Counted from the stretch's first letter, positions 52,507 through 63,430 are shown. The stretch: DNA of 64,000 bases from Cytobacillus stercorigallinarum (GCF_014836495.1 NZ_JACSQT010000006.1:124001-188000), one strand, 5' to 3'. Program-made: numbers and translations. The notes: generated from the sequence alone by a model not told the origin.

Positions 52507-55500
52507 AGACAACAGTATCCAATCTATCCTGGTCATCGGATCGGGACCGATCGTGATTGGGCAAGCAGCAGAATTTGACTACGCAGGCACGCAAGCATGC
52601 GCGGCGCTTAAAGAAGAAGGCTATAAAGTAATTTTAGTAAATAATAACCCTGCAACAATTATGTCAGATCACGCTTTTGCAGATAAGATTTACTTTGAAC
52701 CGTTAACAGTAAATAGTATTGAAAAAGTTATTCAAAAAGAAAAACCAGACGGCTTATTAGGAACTTTAGGCGGTCAAACAGGTCTAAATTTAACCTTTCA
52801 ACTAAGCGAAGCAGGCGTATTAGATAAATATAAGGTGAAATTATTAGGTAGCAGTATCGAAGCAATAAAAAAAGGTGAAGATCGGGAAGCATTTCGCCAA
52901 TTAATGAATGACTTAAATGAACCAGTTCCAGAGAGTGAAATTGTTCATCATGTTGAAGAAGCGGTTGCTTTTGCTGAAAAGATTGGTTTCCCTATCATTA
53001 TCCGTCCTGCTTATACACTTGGTGGAACAGGTGGCGGTATTGCTACAGATATGAATGAATTAAAGCATTTCGTTAAAAGCGGCCTAAAAGAAAGTACGAT
53101 CACGCAAGTACTTGTAGAAAGAAGTATCGCTGGATTTAAAGAGGTAGAATATGAAGTGATGCGCGACAGCAACAATACTTGTATTACCATTTGTAATATG
53201 GAAAATATTGATCCAGTAGGTGTACATACAGGAGATAGTATTGTTGTTGCCCCGAGTCAGACATTAAGAGATGTAGAGTACCAAATGCTTCGCAGTGCTT
53301 CTGTTAAAATTATTTCTGAGTTAGGCATCATTGGGGGATGCAATATTCAATTTGCCCTAGACCCAGAAAGTAAAAATTACTATCTGATTGAGGTGAATCC
53401 TCGTGTTAGCCGATCTTCTGCTCTTGCTTCTAAAGCAACTGGATATCCGATTGCAAGAATGGCAGCAAAGTTGGCTGTAGGTTATCATCTTTCCGAAATT
53501 ATTAACCCAGTTACTGGTGATACATTTGCAAGTTTTGAGCCGGCACTTGACTATTGCATTGTCAAATTTCCGAAATGGGCGTTTGATAAGTTCTCTGGTG
53601 CTGATCGCAAATTAGGTACGCAAATGAAAGCAACAGGAGAAGTAATGGGGATTGATAGAAACTTGGAGAGAGCGTTAATCAAAGCGGTTCATTCCCTTGA
53701 AGGAAAAGGACTTGATCTTCAATATCCTCGCATTAAAAATAATACAAAAGAGACGTTATTGAAGAAGCTAGCAGGTCAAACAGATGAAAGATTCTTTATT
53801 ATATTGGAATTAATGAGACGTGGTGTAAGCGTTGAGGAGATAAAAAACATCACTAAAATTGATTATTTTTATCTGTCAGCTTTCCAACGTTTAATCTCAT
53901 TAGAAAAAGAGATTGCACAAACTTCACTCGAGAATATTGAACGGGAAAGGATGCAATTAATTAAAGAAAAGGGCTTTGGCGACGCCTACCTTGCTTCAGT
54001 GTGGCAGGTCGATGAAAAAGCTGTCCGTCATAAAAGAAAAGAAATGGGGATTATCCCATCATATAAAATGGTTGATACATGTGCCGCTGAATTCGCTGCG
54101 TCTTCCAATTATTTTTACTCTAGCTATTTTGGAGAAAATGAACAAATACCGAGCGATAAAAGAAAAGTGTTAATCATTGGTAGCGGTCCGATACGAATTG
54201 GTCAGGGGATTGAATTTGATTATTGCTCTGTACAAAGTGTCTTTGCCCTAAAAGATGAAGGTATTGAAACGATTATGATAAATAATAATCCCGAAACAGT
54301 AAGTACGGATTTTACGACAGCCGATCGTCTTTATTTTGAACCGTTAATCATTGAAGACGTGATGAATGTCATTGAAGCGGAGCAAGTGACTGAAGTCATT
54401 GTTCAAGTAGGCGGACAAACAGCGCTTAACTTGGCTAATCAGCTAGAGAATTACGGGGTAAAATTACTCGGTACTGATTCGAAAACCATTGATACTCTTG
54501 AAGATAGAGAATTATTTTATCAATTATTAGATGAGCTTGAAATCCCACATATTCAAGGATATGTCGCAGAAAATGAAGTTGAACTTGAACAATATGTTAG
54601 AAAAATCGGCTATCCTGTTTTGATTAGGCCATCTTACGTTATTGGTGGGATGGGGATGGAAACCATTCATAATGATGAGGAATTCAACGTTTATAAAGCG
54701 AAGGATATCCCGTTCCCTGTACTTGTAGATCAATTTTTACAGGCGAAAGAGGCGGAGCTTGACTTAGCCGCAGACGGAGAACATGTTCTGATCCCGGCGG
54801 TTATGGAGCATATTGAAAGAACCGGGGTTCATTCGGGTGATAGTATGTCAGTCTTACCGCCACAAAGCTTACCAAAAGAAGTACAAAACCTTATGATTAA
54901 GTATGGACAATTGATGGTTAAAATGCTTGGATATAAAGGACTAATGAACATTCAATATATTATTGATGAAAACAAAGTTTATTTACTTGAAGTAAACCCG
55001 AGGGCAAGTCGAACAGTGCCAATTGTAAGTAAAGTGACTGGGATTCCATTGGTCCAAAAGGCAACGAGAGTATTATTAGGAAAGAAATTCTTCGAAAAGG
55101 ACCAACTTCCAAGTGATACGAACCAAACATTTGTTACTGTCAAATACCCGGTTTTCTCTAACTATGCACTAAAAGGTTTGGATGCTAAAGTAGGGCCAGA
55201 AATGAAGTCAACGGGAGAAGGAATCGCGTTAGCGGCAACTTTACCGCAAGCTTTAAAGAAAGTGTTCCAATTACATGGAGATAAAGAAAGAACCGTTTTA
55301 TATAGTGGTGAATTAACAGACGGAATCAGAGCATTGGCATTAGAGTCAAATACCAAACTGCTAGATGCTCAAGGGGCTGAATTAGATGAAACGACTGTTG
55401 CCCTTTATAATCCTTTCACTGGAGAAGAAAATCAACGTATGCGGGAATGGGCGGTTAAAAATCGACTACACACTTTCAGTGAATTAGAGTCACTTGAGGC

Positions 55501-55591
55501 CTATTTACTTGCTTTAACTGAAAAAGATTGGCACGCAGTAGCAATTGAGGATTGGCAAAATGAGAATGTAAAGGAAGTGACGATATCATGA
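52499..55591 (+). CDS. carB: Carbamoyl-phosphate synthase large subunit (arginine type)
   Basis: This 1030-residue subunit has two homologous ATP-grasp halves: [18 protein letters not shown] begins the first and [16 protein letters not shown] the second, with [12 protein letters not shown] and [12 protein letters not shown] as the two nucleotide loops. The C-terminal regulatory domain is short, in line with the arginine-specific enzyme of B. subtilis, which has the same length. ATG 52499 follows AAAGGGAGCG; an ATG at 52469 inside carA would add 10 residues. Its stop overlaps the argF start. Confidence 0.95.
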   Translation: MPKDNSIQSILVIGSGPIVIGQAAEFDYAGTQACAALKEEGYKVILVNNNPATIMSDHAFADKIYFEPLTVNSIEKVIQKEKPDGLLGTLGGQTGLNLTFQLSEAGVLDKYKVKLLGSSIEAIKKGEDREAFRQLMNDLNEPVPESEIVHHVEEAVAFAEKIGFPIIIRPAYTLGGTGGGIATDMNELKHFVKSGLKESTITQVLVERSIAGFKEVEYEVMRDSNNTCITICNMENIDPVGVHTGDSIVVAPSQTLRDVEYQMLRSASVKIISELGIIGGCNIQFALDPESKNYYLIEVNPRVSRSSALASKATGYPIARMAAKLAVGYHLSEIINPVTGDTFASFEPALDYCIVKFPKWAFDKFSGADRKLGTQMKATGEVMGIDRNLERALIKAVHSLEGKGLDLQYPRIKNNTKETLLKKLAGQTDERFFIILELMRRGVSVEEIKNITKIDYFYLSAFQRLISLEKEIAQTSLENIERERMQLIKEKGFGDAYLASVWQVDEKAVRHKRKEMGIIPSYKMVDTCAAEFAASSNYFYSSYFGENEQIPSDKRKVLIIGSGPIRIGQGIEFDYCSVQSVFALKDEGIETIMINNNPETVSTDFTTADRLYFEPLIIEDVMNVIEAEQVTEVIVQVGGQTALNLANQLENYGVKLLGTDSKTIDTLEDRELFYQLLDELEIPHIQGYVAENEVELEQYVRKIGYPVLIRPSYVIGGMGMETIHNDEEFNVYKAKDIPFPVLVDQFLQAKEAELDLAADGEHVLIPAVMEHIERTGVHSGDSMSVLPPQSLPKEVQNLMIKYGQLMVKMLGYKGLMNIQYIIDENKVYLLEVNPRASRTVPIVSKVTGIPLVQKATRVLLGKKFFEKDQLPSDTNQTFVTVKYPVFSNYALKGLDAKVGPEMKSTGEGIALAATLPQALKKVFQLHGDKERTVLYSGELTDGIRALALESNTKLLDAQGAELDETTVALYNPFTGEENQRMREWAVKNRLHTFSELESLEAYLLALTEKDWHAVAIEDWQNENVKEVTIS

Positions 55592-56541
55592 TTACAACAT
55601 CGACTGTATGTGGTAAAAAGTTAAATATAAAAGGAAATAATATGCTAACATTAGCTGACTATTCTTCTGAAGAAATCATTGGTCTTGTCGAAAAGGCTTA
55701 TGAAATGAAGCATACGGATCATCAAGCCGAAGAGCCATTGAAGGGCAAAATATTGGGGATGATATTTGAAAAGTCATCTACGCGTACAAGGGTTTCCTTT
55801 GAAGCGGGAATGTTACAACTTGGCGGTCATGCCCTATATTTAAATCGCAATGACATGCAGATGGGTAGAGGAGAAACGATTGCAGATACCGCGAAAGTAC
55901 TATCTAATTACGTTGATGGCATTATGATTCGTACATTTTCTCATGATATTATAGAAGAACTTGCTACACATGCTACGATTCCAGTGATTAATGGGTTAAC
56001 GGACCTTTATCATCCTTGTCAGGCATTAGCTGACTTGTTGACGATTAAAGAAGTAAAAGGAAAATTAGCAGGTATCCATTGCGTTTATGTAGGAGATGGC
56101 AATAATGTAGCTCACTCATTAATGATTGCGGCAGCAAAAGTGGGCATGCATATGACGATTGCATGTCCTAAAGGCTACGAACCAAATGAACAAGTGGTCG
56201 CTTTAGCACAAGGATTTGCTGAGGTGACGGGTAGTAAGATTGTCGTTGAAAACGACGTGAAAAAAGCGGTTGATGGCGCTGATGTCATCTATACAGATGT
56301 CTGGACGAGTATGGGTCAAGAAGAAGAAAATGACATGCGCTTACAAGTCTTTCATGATTATCAAGTGAACGAGTCACTTGTAGCCAATGCAAAAGAAGAT
56401 TATGTCTTCCTTCACTGTTTGCCAGCGCATCGTGGGGAAGAAGTCTCAGCGACTGTGATTGATGGAGATCACTCTGCAGTTTTCCAACAAGCCGGCAATC
56501 GCCTTCACGCACAAAAAGCATTATTAACTGAATTACTATAA
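55588..56541 (+). CDS. argF: Ornithine carbamoyltransferase
   Basis: This 317-residue enzyme joins carbamoyl phosphate and ornithine to citrulline. It has the carbamoyl-phosphate loop SSTRTR with [24 protein letters not shown], the ornithine loop DVWTSMG and the active-site Cys in [10 protein letters not shown]. It is the last gene of the operon, coupled to carB by ATGA. Argininosuccinate genes are not in the window. A terminator follows. Confidence 0.96.
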   Translation: MITTSTVCGKKLNIKGNNMLTLADYSSEEIIGLVEKAYEMKHTDHQAEEPLKGKILGMIFEKSSTRTRVSFEAGMLQLGGHALYLNRNDMQMGRGETIADTAKVLSNYVDGIMIRTFSHDIIEELATHATIPVINGLTDLYHPCQALADLLTIKEVKGKLAGIHCVYVGDGNNVAHSLMIAAAKVGMHMTIACPKGYEPNEQVVALAQGFAEVTGSKIVVENDVKKAVDGADVIYTDVWTSMGQEEENDMRLQVFHDYQVNESLVANAKEDYVFLHCLPAHRGEEVSATVIDGDHSAVFQQAGNRLHAQKALLTELL

Positions 56542-56556
56542 GTTAGTAACGAGTGG

Positions 56557-56598
56557 AAGCATGGATTATTCTGTTATTCGAATAATTCATGCTTTTTT
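56557..56598 (+). terminator. Terminator of the arginine operon
   Basis: A 14-bp stem with one mismatch (AAGCATG-ATTATTC / GAATAAT-CATGCTT) is followed by T. Confidence 0.9.
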
Positions 56599-56833
56599 CG
56601 TTAGATGAGAATTCATAAATATAACAGGATTGCGCGGTTACTCAGTGAGGAAAAAACTGAAATGAGTGCCGAGTAAAAGATTTTGCACGTCACTAAGACA
56701 AAATTCACAAAGATAAATCATAGCGAATCTCATCACAGCGAAACAACAGAAGTCATTCAATCCCTACAATTTCCTTTATGATTCCACCTTCTCTCGGAAA
56801 TAATAAAAATGTAAGTTTGAAGGGGGGATTCAT

Positions 56834-57013
56834 TTGGGACAAAATCGACAATTTCGAGCCGGGCAGAAAGCGCCCAATAATGGTAAATATATAGAAATCG
56901 GTGAGACAGGTAGTAATGTCAATAATCCGCAAATGGTACATCTTCGAGCTGGTGACCGATTTCCTGAGAACTCAAATCATAATCGGTTATGGACGTATCA
57001 AAGAAAACCGTAA
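56834..57013 (+). CDS. yjzC: YjzC family small protein
   Basis: This 59-residue protein matches YjzC: it starts GQNRQFRAGQKAPNNGKYIE and continues IGETGSNVNNPQMVHLRAG, with the end HNRLWTYQRKP. It starts at TTG 56834, five bases after a strong AAGGGGGGA. The rest of the spacer after argF shows nothing else. Its function is unknown. Position after argF is the same as in B. subtilis. Confidence 0.9.
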   Translation: MGQNRQFRAGQKAPNNGKYIEIGETGSNVNNPQMVHLRAGDRFPENSNHNRLWTYQRKP

Positions 57014-57091
57014 TAGTAAGTAAAACAGATGCCATCCCAATATGTGGATGGCTTTACATATGACAGGAAATAATTTTATAATGAATATAAA

Positions 57092-57108
57092 GGTCAAAAA
57101 AGGTCAGG
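57092..57108 (+). promoter_or_regulatory. CtsR-like operator before clpB
   Basis: The direct repeat GGTCAAA-AAA-GGTCAGG matches the CtsR heptad repeat RGTCAAA-NAN-RGTCAAA in all but the last two bases of the second heptad. It lies 14 bases before the clpB start, where bound CtsR would block transcription. Confidence 0.7.
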
Positions 57109-57122
57109 AGCGTGACGTGTGA

Positions 57123-59717
57123 TTGGATATTAATCAAATGACAACCTCTTTACAAGAAGGTTTAATGAATGCCAAAAGGATGGCGACAGATAAAGGACAT
57201 CAAGAGGTGGATACGGTGCATCTTTTCCTTTCCTTCTTGCAAGAGGATCATCTATTTACAAATATTTTAAAACGAAGTGGTTTTACAATTGAAATTGTGA
57301 ATCAATCATTGCAATATTTATTAGAAAGAAAACCTAGTGTTAGTGGAAATGGTGCGAATTTAGATTCTTTTTATCTTACTAATGATTTAAGAAAATCCTT
57401 GTCTAAAGCTGATGAATTAAGACGGCAATGGCAGGACGATTATATATCCATTGAACATATACTATGGGCAGTGATTCTTTCAGAGACGAATATCACTCAT
57501 CTCTTTTCAGCAAAAAAGAAAGAAATCAAACAATCGATTGAAGAAATCAGGGGGAATCAAAAGGTGACATCACAAAACCCAGAAGGCATATATGAAGTAC
57601 TAAATAAATATGGTAGAGATTTAGTGGAAGAAGTGAAAGCAGGTAAATTAGACCCTGTCATTGGCCGAGATCAAGAAATACGTAATGTCATACGCATTCT
57701 TTCAAGAAAAACGAAAAATAACCCTGTCCTCATCGGTGAGCCAGGTGTTGGTAAAACAGCAATTGTTGAAGGATTAGCACAAAGAATTGTTAGAAAGGAT
57801 GTACCAGAGGGACTGAAAGATAAAACAATCTTCTCTTTAGATATGAGTGCGTTAATTGCTGGCGCTAAATTTCGTGGTGAATTTGAGGAACGCTTGAAAG
57901 CAGTGTTAGCAGAGATTAAAAAGAGTGATGGTCGTATTCTTCTGTTTATAGATGAAATACATACAATCGTTGGGGCTGGTAAAACAGAAGGTGCGATGGA
58001 CGCTGGTAATATGTTAAAGCCGATGCTTGCTCGAGGTGAGTTACATTGTATTGGTGCAACAACATTGGATGAGCATAGAAAGTATATTGAGAAGGATCCT
58101 GCATTAGAGAGAAGGTTTCAACAAGTATTAGTAAAAGAACCCGATGTAGAAGACTCCATCTCTATTTTAAGAGGTTTAAAAGAGCGATTTGAAATTCATC
58201 ATGGGGTCAATATCCATGACAGGGCTATTGTTGCCGCAGCTACTTTAGCTGATCGTTATATTACCGATCGTTTTTTACCAGATAAAGCAATTGACTTAAT
58301 TGATGAGGCATGTGCAATGATCCGGACAGAAATTGATTCTATGCCAACGGAACTGGATGAAGTAACGAGAAAAGTAATGCTGCTTGAAATTGAAGAAGCC
58401 GCTTTGCTAAAAGAGTCTGATGAAATCAGTCAAAGTAGGTTAGAGAAACTAAGAGAAGAACTGACTAACTATAAGGAACAAGCGAAAGAAATGAGGGCGA
58501 GATGGCTAACAGAAAAAGCTGCGATACAATCGATTCAATCAAAACGAGAGCAGTTAGAATTATTGAAAAGAGAGTTAGAGGAAGCTGAGAATAAGTATGA
58601 CCTTAATAAGGCAGCAGAGTTAAGGCATGGGAAAATCCCCGCATGTGAAAAGGAGTTACAACAATTAGAAGAAGAGGCAAATAATAAAGAGAATGATAAC
58701 CGTTTATTGCGTGAAGAGGTAACCGAAGAGGAAATTTCAGATATTGTATCGAGGTGGACTGGTATACCTGTCTCAAAATTAGTTGAAGGTGAACGGGAAA
58801 AGTTATTGCGATTAGAATCGATTCTACAAAAAAGAGTCATCGGCCAAAATGATGCAGTCACACTTGTCTCCGATGCCGTATTAAGAGCAAGAGCAGGCAT
58901 AAAAGACCCGAAGCGGCCTATTGGTTCTTTTATTTTCTTAGGTCCTACAGGGGTTGGGAAAACAGAGCTAGCAAAGGCTTTAGCGGAATCTTTATTTGAT
59001 AGCGAAGAACATATCATTAGAATAGATATGTCGGAGTATATGGAAAAACATGCGGTATCAAGGCTAGTTGGTGCCCCTCCAGGTTATGTTGGCTATGAAG
59101 AAGGTGGACAATTAACAGAAGCAGTACGTAGGAATCCCTATGCGGTCATATTACTAGATGAAATTGAGAAAGCACATCCTGAAGTGTTCAACATCCTATT
59201 ACAAATGTTAGATGATGGAAGGATTACCGATTCTCAAGGTCGAACCGTTGATTTTAAAAATACAGTCATCATTATGACATCAAATATAGGGTCTCATCTA
59301 TTGCTTGAACTCGCTGAAGCGAAAGAGGATAATTATATAATAGAAGAAACTCGGAATAAAGTATTAGATATGTTACGTTCGCATTTCCGGCCAGAGTTTT
59401 TAAATAGAGTAGACGAGGTTATTTTATTTCATCCATTAGGTAAAGAAGAGATGAAAGGAATTGTTGAAAAGCTCATCCATGAGCTTCAACAAAGGTTAAC
59501 CCACCAACAAATTAGCTTAACGATAGATGATAAGGCAAAGGCTTATATTGCAGAAACAGCTTTTGATCCCATATACGGTGCAAGGCCATTGAAGCGTTAT
59601 ATGCAAAAAGAAATAGAAACAGCATTAGCAAAAGAAATGATCGCGGGGAATATCCAAGAGAAATCACATGTCACTATCTCTAGTGATCAAACACAACTAA
59701 TCATAAAACATTCATGA
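57123..59717 (+). CDS. clpB: ATP-dependent disaggregase ClpB
   Basis: This 864-residue AAA+ chaperone rescues aggregated proteins with DnaK. It has an N-terminal Clp domain, a first ATPase domain with GEPGVGKTA and Walker [10 protein letters not shown], a long coiled-coil M domain (about 405-525) that marks ClpB rather than ClpC or ClpE, and a second ATPase domain with [11 protein letters not shown] and [11 protein letters not shown]. No ClpP-binding loop is evident. It starts at TTG 57123, directly after an in-frame TGA, with AGGAG further upstream. B. subtilis lacks clpB, but other Bacilli carry it near this place. The CtsR-like site suggests heat control. Confidence 0.94.
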   Translation: MDINQMTTSLQEGLMNAKRMATDKGHQEVDTVHLFLSFLQEDHLFTNILKRSGFTIEIVNQSLQYLLERKPSVSGNGANLDSFYLTNDLRKSLSKADELRRQWQDDYISIEHILWAVILSETNITHLFSAKKKEIKQSIEEIRGNQKVTSQNPEGIYEVLNKYGRDLVEEVKAGKLDPVIGRDQEIRNVIRILSRKTKNNPVLIGEPGVGKTAIVEGLAQRIVRKDVPEGLKDKTIFSLDMSALIAGAKFRGEFEERLKAVLAEIKKSDGRILLFIDEIHTIVGAGKTEGAMDAGNMLKPMLARGELHCIGATTLDEHRKYIEKDPALERRFQQVLVKEPDVEDSISILRGLKERFEIHHGVNIHDRAIVAAATLADRYITDRFLPDKAIDLIDEACAMIRTEIDSMPTELDEVTRKVMLLEIEEAALLKESDEISQSRLEKLREELTNYKEQAKEMRARWLTEKAAIQSIQSKREQLELLKRELEEAENKYDLNKAAELRHGKIPACEKELQQLEEEANNKENDNRLLREEVTEEEISDIVSRWTGIPVSKLVEGEREKLLRLESILQKRVIGQNDAVTLVSDAVLRARAGIKDPKRPIGSFIFLGPTGVGKTELAKALAESLFDSEEHIIRIDMSEYMEKHAVSRLVGAPPGYVGYEEGGQLTEAVRRNPYAVILLDEIEKAHPEVFNILLQMLDDGRITDSQGRTVDFKNTVIIMTSNIGSHLLLELAEAKEDNYIIEETRNKVLDMLRSHFRPEFLNRVDEVILFHPLGKEEMKGIVEKLIHELQQRLTHQQISLTIDDKAKAYIAETAFDPIYGARPLKRYMQKEIETALAKEMIAGNIQEKSHVTISSDQTQLIIKHS

Positions 59718-59760
59718 ACTAGTTCAAACTAGCATAAACTGGATATATTAGCGAAAGTAA

Positions 59761-59797
59761 AAAAAACAAAAGTCATCCATATTGGATGACTTTTGTT
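59761..59797. terminator. Bidirectional terminator between clpB and yjzD
   Basis: A 14-bp perfect stem (59765-59778 / 59784-59797) with a 5-base loop is flanked by an A run on the left, giving a T run for the minus-strand yjzD. Confidence 0.9.
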
Positions 59798-59804
59798 GCC
59801 ATTC

Positions 59805-59996
59805 TTAATGTAATCCTTCTTTTTCTTCTGGTGCTGCAGGAATCACAGCAGCAAGAATGTAAAGTAAAATACTTACTACAACCGAAAGGACGGTTGCCGT
59901 TTGTAAATCATAACTTACACCATTCATGTTGCTTACTACATAAGTAACCATATTCATAAGTAAGAATGTCCAAATGAACGTCCAAATGTATTGCAT
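59805..59996 (-). CDS. yjzD: YjzD family small membrane protein (DUF2929)
   Basis: This 63-residue protein has two membrane spans (WTFIWTFLLMNMVTYVV and SVVVSILLYILAAVIP) joined by a short polar loop, and an acidic tail EEKEG. It matches YjzD/DUF2929. ATG 59996 follows GAGGTGAG. It converges on clpB. Its function is unknown. Confidence 0.88.
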   Translation of the reverse strand: MQYIWTFIWTFLLMNMVTYVVSNMNGVSYDLQTATVLSVVVSILLYILAAVIPAAPEEKEGLH

Positions 59997-60217
59997 TTTT
60001 ACTCACCTCATACGTATGTCAGTCTATTTAATAGTATCATACAATGGTTGGATTATAAACGTGATTCACTGATTTTTTTCAAAGGATTATGTCTAAAATG
60101 TGAATAACAGATGGAATCAAGCGTTTGAACTAATTCATTAAAAGCTAGGCAAATATCCTATTCAAATCACCTGTACAATCATACATTAGTATGAACAATA
60201 GTAAAGGGGTTAATAAA

Positions 60218-60952
60218 ATGGATAGCCGAAACTTTCAATTGCATACAGAATGGAATATGATTCATTACCCAGAAAAGCCAAGTGGTTTCGGTATTCTTAT
60301 CATTGGGGATGAACGCCATTTTGTTGATGAGAAACAAAGCTTTTGGACACAAAATGAAGGAAAATCATCTCTCATATCAGCATTAAGAAGAGATGGTTAT
60401 ACTATCTTTTATTCAAATCTATATGGACGAAATTGGGGAAGTCGTAAAGCCATTGAGATGGCAAAAAGATTGTATGCCCATACGATAAGACATGAAATTA
60501 TTAATGAAAGAATCCATATTATCGCTGAAGGTATGGGCGCACTTGTCGCAAGTGCATTAATGAATGAAATGAATGAGAATATACGTTCAATGACTTTTAT
60601 CAATCCCATCTTTTCATTAAAAACACATTTGGAACAAGAAAAAGAACATAAATTTTTCTATAAAAAATTAAAGAAAGAAGTAGAAGCTGCACTTGTGAGT
60701 AATATTAAAGAGATCGATGAATCCATCGCAATAAATGAAGAACAATTTCTTCAAGTAGACCTCCCAGTAAAGATTATTCATATCCTCTCAAGTAGTCGTG
60801 CATATAAACAATCTCATCATTTAAAAGAATTATCAGTGAAATGGTCTGAAAACAATCAACAAGTCTCAATCAATTATTTATTACCAGAGAAAAGGCATAG
60901 TTTAAGTAACCATATCATACGATTTCTTAACGAAAATGAGGCGATATTATAA
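60218..60952 (+). CDS. yjaU: YjaU-like alpha/beta-hydrolase-fold protein lacking the serine
   Basis: This 244-residue protein has an alpha/beta-hydrolase plan: a beta strand GFGILIIGDE with the oxyanion region, then IIAEGMGALVAS at 101-112 where active family members have GHSMGG, then helices and a strand VKIIHILSSSR where the acid would lie, and KRHSLSNH near the end with a His. The elbow Ser is replaced by Gly 105, so ordinary esterase chemistry is unlikely. I start it at ATG 60218 behind AAAGGGG; an ATG at 60191 has no site. Position is that of yjaU in B. subtilis, which is the basis for the name. Confidence 0.75.
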   Translation: MDSRNFQLHTEWNMIHYPEKPSGFGILIIGDERHFVDEKQSFWTQNEGKSSLISALRRDGYTIFYSNLYGRNWGSRKAIEMAKRLYAHTIRHEIINERIHIIAEGMGALVASALMNEMNENIRSMTFINPIFSLKTHLEQEKEHKFFYKKLKKEVEAALVSNIKEIDESIAINEEQFLQVDLPVKIIHILSSSRAYKQSHHLKELSVKWSENNQQVSINYLLPEKRHSLSNHIIRFLNENEAIL

Positions 60953-60985
60953 GTCTGAGGAAAATGTCCCTCAGGCCATTTTTTT
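60953..60985 (+). terminator. Terminator after yjaU
   Basis: The stem CTGAGG / CCTCAG with an 8-base loop is followed by GCCA and seven T. Confidence 0.75.
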
Positions 60986-61096
60986 GAGAAATTAAACTCG
61001 CTAATTTGATTAGTCATATTTGCGTGAGTGATTTCGATGATATCTATCGATTATTTCGCATAGTATACAATAAAACAAACGACTGGAGGCTGGGGT

Positions 61097-61858
61097 ATGA
61101 AGCAAGCAGTTGTGATTGATGGTTATAGTTTCGTAGGGTTTGGCGCTTGTAAAGGGTTGTTAGAAGAAGGGGAAGAGGTTTTACTGTTCAATTCATTAAA
61201 GGCTGATGATGGGCCAGAAAAACAATTATCCATTGGGAGAAACGCGAACTTAACCGAAGTGGATATGAATAGTTTACAAACTTTGCTCGAAGAAGAAGCC
61301 ACTGTTTTTATTGATGGTTACAGTTTATATATTAAAGATATAAATCTGGAGCAGTTTTTAGTTCCATTGTTAGATATCATCTCTTTTGAAAAGAGAAAAT
61401 GTGTGATTATTTTACCCATCCAATGGCTGTATTCAAGTGAATCAAAAAAATGGGTACAAAAGACATTTTCTCATGCTCATATCTATTACTTGCCAACCGT
61501 TTATGGCCCGTTTCAACCAGAAGAAATGCTTTTTCAACAAAAACTGATGCATCCTAGTTTGAAGAAAAGTATAAGTGAAAAGGAATGGCGGAACGATGCT
61601 GTTTATATTGACGAAGCCATCACCTGTTTACTGCATGATTTTTCAGCAAGCAAAAAGAGTGGTGAAAAAATAATTAACTCTGGGATTGAAAACCATTGGC
61701 AACAATGTGCAGATTACTTACAAATTAATCTTGAAAGTCATACGGTGGACGATGATGTCAGTTGCCTAGAAGAACATGAAACCATTTATATTAAAAACCA
61801 TCTATCGGTGGAAAAAGGGCTTCGTCAACAGAAAAGACATGTAGATATTCTCCTATAA
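61097..61858 (+). CDS. yjaV: YjaV-like NAD-dependent epimerase-type protein
   Basis: This 253-residue protein starts MKQAVVIDGYSFVGFGACKG, a modified Rossmann start without the full GxxGxxG, and has VFIDGYSLYIKD and YLPTVYGPFQPEEM, the latter typical of extended SDR epimerases. The catalytic Tyr-x3-Lys pair is not clear, so it may be a binding or sensor protein. ATG 61097 follows CTGGAGGC. It lies before med as yjaV does in B. subtilis. Its function is unknown. Confidence 0.75.
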   Translation: MKQAVVIDGYSFVGFGACKGLLEEGEEVLLFNSLKADDGPEKQLSIGRNANLTEVDMNSLQTLLEEEATVFIDGYSLYIKDINLEQFLVPLLDIISFEKRKCVIILPIQWLYSSESKKWVQKTFSHAHIYYLPTVYGPFQPEEMLFQQKLMHPSLKKSISEKEWRNDAVYIDEAITCLLHDFSASKKSGEKIINSGIENHWQQCADYLQINLESHTVDDDVSCLEEHETIYIKNHLSVEKGLRQQKRHVDILL

Positions 61859-61881
61859 TATAAAAGTACTTTCATCGGAAA

Positions 61882-61954
61882 AACCTTTTCAATCACTAAG
61901 ATAAAAGGTTAGAATGATGTTAGTTGGTCTTTTCGAAAGAAAAAATCAACTAAC
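61882..61954 (+). promoter_or_regulatory. Two tandem hairpins between yjaV and med
   Basis: The first is an 8-bp perfect repeat AACCTTTT (61882-61889) / AAAAGGTT (61903-61910). The second is TTAGTTG (61921-61927) / CAACTAA (61948-61954) with an inner hairpin TCTTT-TCG-AAAGA (61929-61941). Neither is followed by a T run, so they are not ordinary terminators. They end 24 bases before the med start. Confidence 0.6.
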
Positions 61955-61977
61955 ATAAAGGGGCGAAAGATATAGAA

Positions 61978-62943
61978 ATGAAGAAAGCTTTAATTATGTG
62001 GGGGAGTTTAGTCCTGTGTCTTTTCTTATTAACGTCATGTGGACAGGTATTTTCTGGGGGTCAGCTGCAAAAGGCTGGCTTATTAGTGCCGGATACCATT
62101 AATGATCAAGTGTGGGGTACGAAAGGGTATAAAGGCCTACTCAAGATACAGTCTACTTATGATATTGATGTGTATTATAAAGAAGGAATGAACTCACAAC
62201 TCGTTGTCGAAAGAGCGGTAAAGGAATTTTCAAAAAAAGGGGTCAATTTAATTTTTGGACATGGAAATGAATATGCAGAGTACTTTAATCAAATATCAGC
62301 ACAATATCCAGACATTCAGTTTATAAGCTTTAACGGGGACGCACAAAATGAAAATACGACAAGTTTAAATTTTGAAGGATATGCAATGGGCTTTTTCGGA
62401 GGTATGGTGGCTGGTGAGATGACATCTACTAATATTGTTGGTATTATTGCGGCATTTGAATGGCAGCCAGAAGTAAAAGGTTTTATTGATGGTGTGAACT
62501 TTCAAAATGATGAAGCAAATGTTAAAATACATTATGTTGAAAATTGGGATGATGCCCATAAGGCTGCGGGGTTAATGGACAAGTTGGTCATAGAAAAAGC
62601 AGATGTCGTTTATCCAGCAGGTGATGGATATAATGTCCCTGTCATTGAAAAAGTAAAAGAGCATGGTTTATATGCCATTGGTTATGTTTCTGACCAATCC
62701 CATTTAGGAAAATCAGCAGTATTAACAAGTACAATTCAATATGTTGACCATTTGTATGAAATAGTAGCAGAACAATTTCATAATGGAGAACTGCAGTCTG
62801 GGAACCTTTCTTTTGACTTTCAAGATGATGTCATTTCATTAGGTGCGTATAGTCCAGAATTATCTCCAACCTTTATTCAACAATTAAATGCAGCAGTAAA
62901 AAAATATAAAGAAACAGGTAATTTACCGAAAGAACCATCATAG
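61978..62943 (+). CDS. med: Med lipoprotein, positive regulator of comK
   Basis: This 321-residue protein belongs to the BMP/PnrA substrate-binding family. The N-terminal signal ends in the lipobox LLTSCG, with the lipidated Cys at residue 21. The rest holds VWGTKGYKGLLKIQSTYDID and ISFNGDAQNENTTSLNFEG, typical of BMP-type proteins that bind nucleosides. In B. subtilis Med raises comK expression. comZ follows after 12 bases in the same operon. The upstream hairpins could regulate it. Confidence 0.9.
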   Translation: MKKALIMWGSLVLCLFLLTSCGQVFSGGQLQKAGLLVPDTINDQVWGTKGYKGLLKIQSTYDIDVYYKEGMNSQLVVERAVKEFSKKGVNLIFGHGNEYAEYFNQISAQYPDIQFISFNGDAQNENTTSLNFEGYAMGFFGGMVAGEMTSTNIVGIIAAFEWQPEVKGFIDGVNFQNDEANVKIHYVENWDDAHKAAGLMDKLVIEKADVVYPAGDGYNVPVIEKVKEHGLYAIGYVSDQSHLGKSAVLTSTIQYVDHLYEIVAEQFHNGELQSGNLSFDFQDDVISLGAYSPELSPTFIQQLNAAVKKYKETGNLPKEPS

Positions 62944-62955
62944 GAGGATCACAGA

Positions 62956-63147
62956 ATGTCAAATGATAAAACAATGGAATTTATGCAAATCGCGATGAAA
63001 TATCTACCTGAAGCAAAAGCGGAACTAGAAAAGTCAGGTGTAAATTTATCAATGGAAATGATTCAACCGTTTATGACGATGTTTACACAAGTGATGAATG
63101 AAGCTTATGAATTAGGGAAAGCAGATGCACAAAAAGAGCATGAATAA
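62956..63147 (+). CDS. comZ: ComZ, negative regulator of late competence
   Basis: This 63-residue protein matches ComZ: KTMEFMQIAMKYLPEAKAEL, then GVNLSMEMIQPFMTMFTQVM, a helical protein with a leucine-zipper-like pattern. In B. subtilis it lowers comG transcription. ATG 62956 follows TAGGAGGATC, 12 bases after med. A strong terminator is shared with the convergent yjzB. Confidence 0.92.
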   Translation: MSNDKTMEFMQIAMKYLPEAKAELEKSGVNLSMEMIQPFMTMFTQVMNEAYELGKADAQKEHE

Positions 63148-63148
63148 G

Positions 63149-63187
63149 AAAAAAGCTAGCGGCGTGGGATCGCCGTTAGCTTTTTTT
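63149..63187. terminator. Bidirectional terminator between comZ and yjzB
   Basis: A 15-bp stem with one G-U pair (63150-63164 / 63171-63185) and a 6-base loop is flanked by A on the left and T on the right. Confidence 0.92.
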
Positions 63188-63430
63188 ATTCATAAAGACT
63201 TCAACGATTGGAGCAGCATGTTTTAAAAGTGGTTTTAATTCCTCTGCAGAATCCATTAATTGAGACATATTGACCATTAATTCCCCTAAATCTAATTGTT
63301 CGATTGTATTCAAAATAGAAGGTGATTTTTCCTCCTCCTGCTGATGTTTTCTTCCGAGAATCCAATCTTCACTTTGACGAGCATCTCTATTACCAAACAT
63401 AAATTGATTAAAAAACGGTTCTTCACTCAT
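63176..63430 (-). CDS. yjzB: YjzB-like small protein
   Basis: This 84-residue protein is acidic and helical (QLDLGELMVNMSQLMDSAEE) with no membrane segment or signal. It lies between comZ and fabH, as yjzB does in B. subtilis, which is the reason for the name. ATG 63430 follows AAAGGAGGA. Its function is unknown. Confidence 0.75.
   Translation of the reverse strand: MSEEPFFNQFMFGNRDARQSEDWILGRKHQQEEEKSPSILNTIEQLDLGELMVNMSQLMDSAEELKPLLKHAAPIVEVFMNKKS

Noticed and set aside
58535..59017. 160-codon frame antisense to clpB
   Set aside because: It lies wholly inside clpB, is serine-rich as expected of a mirrored frame, and has no start signal.
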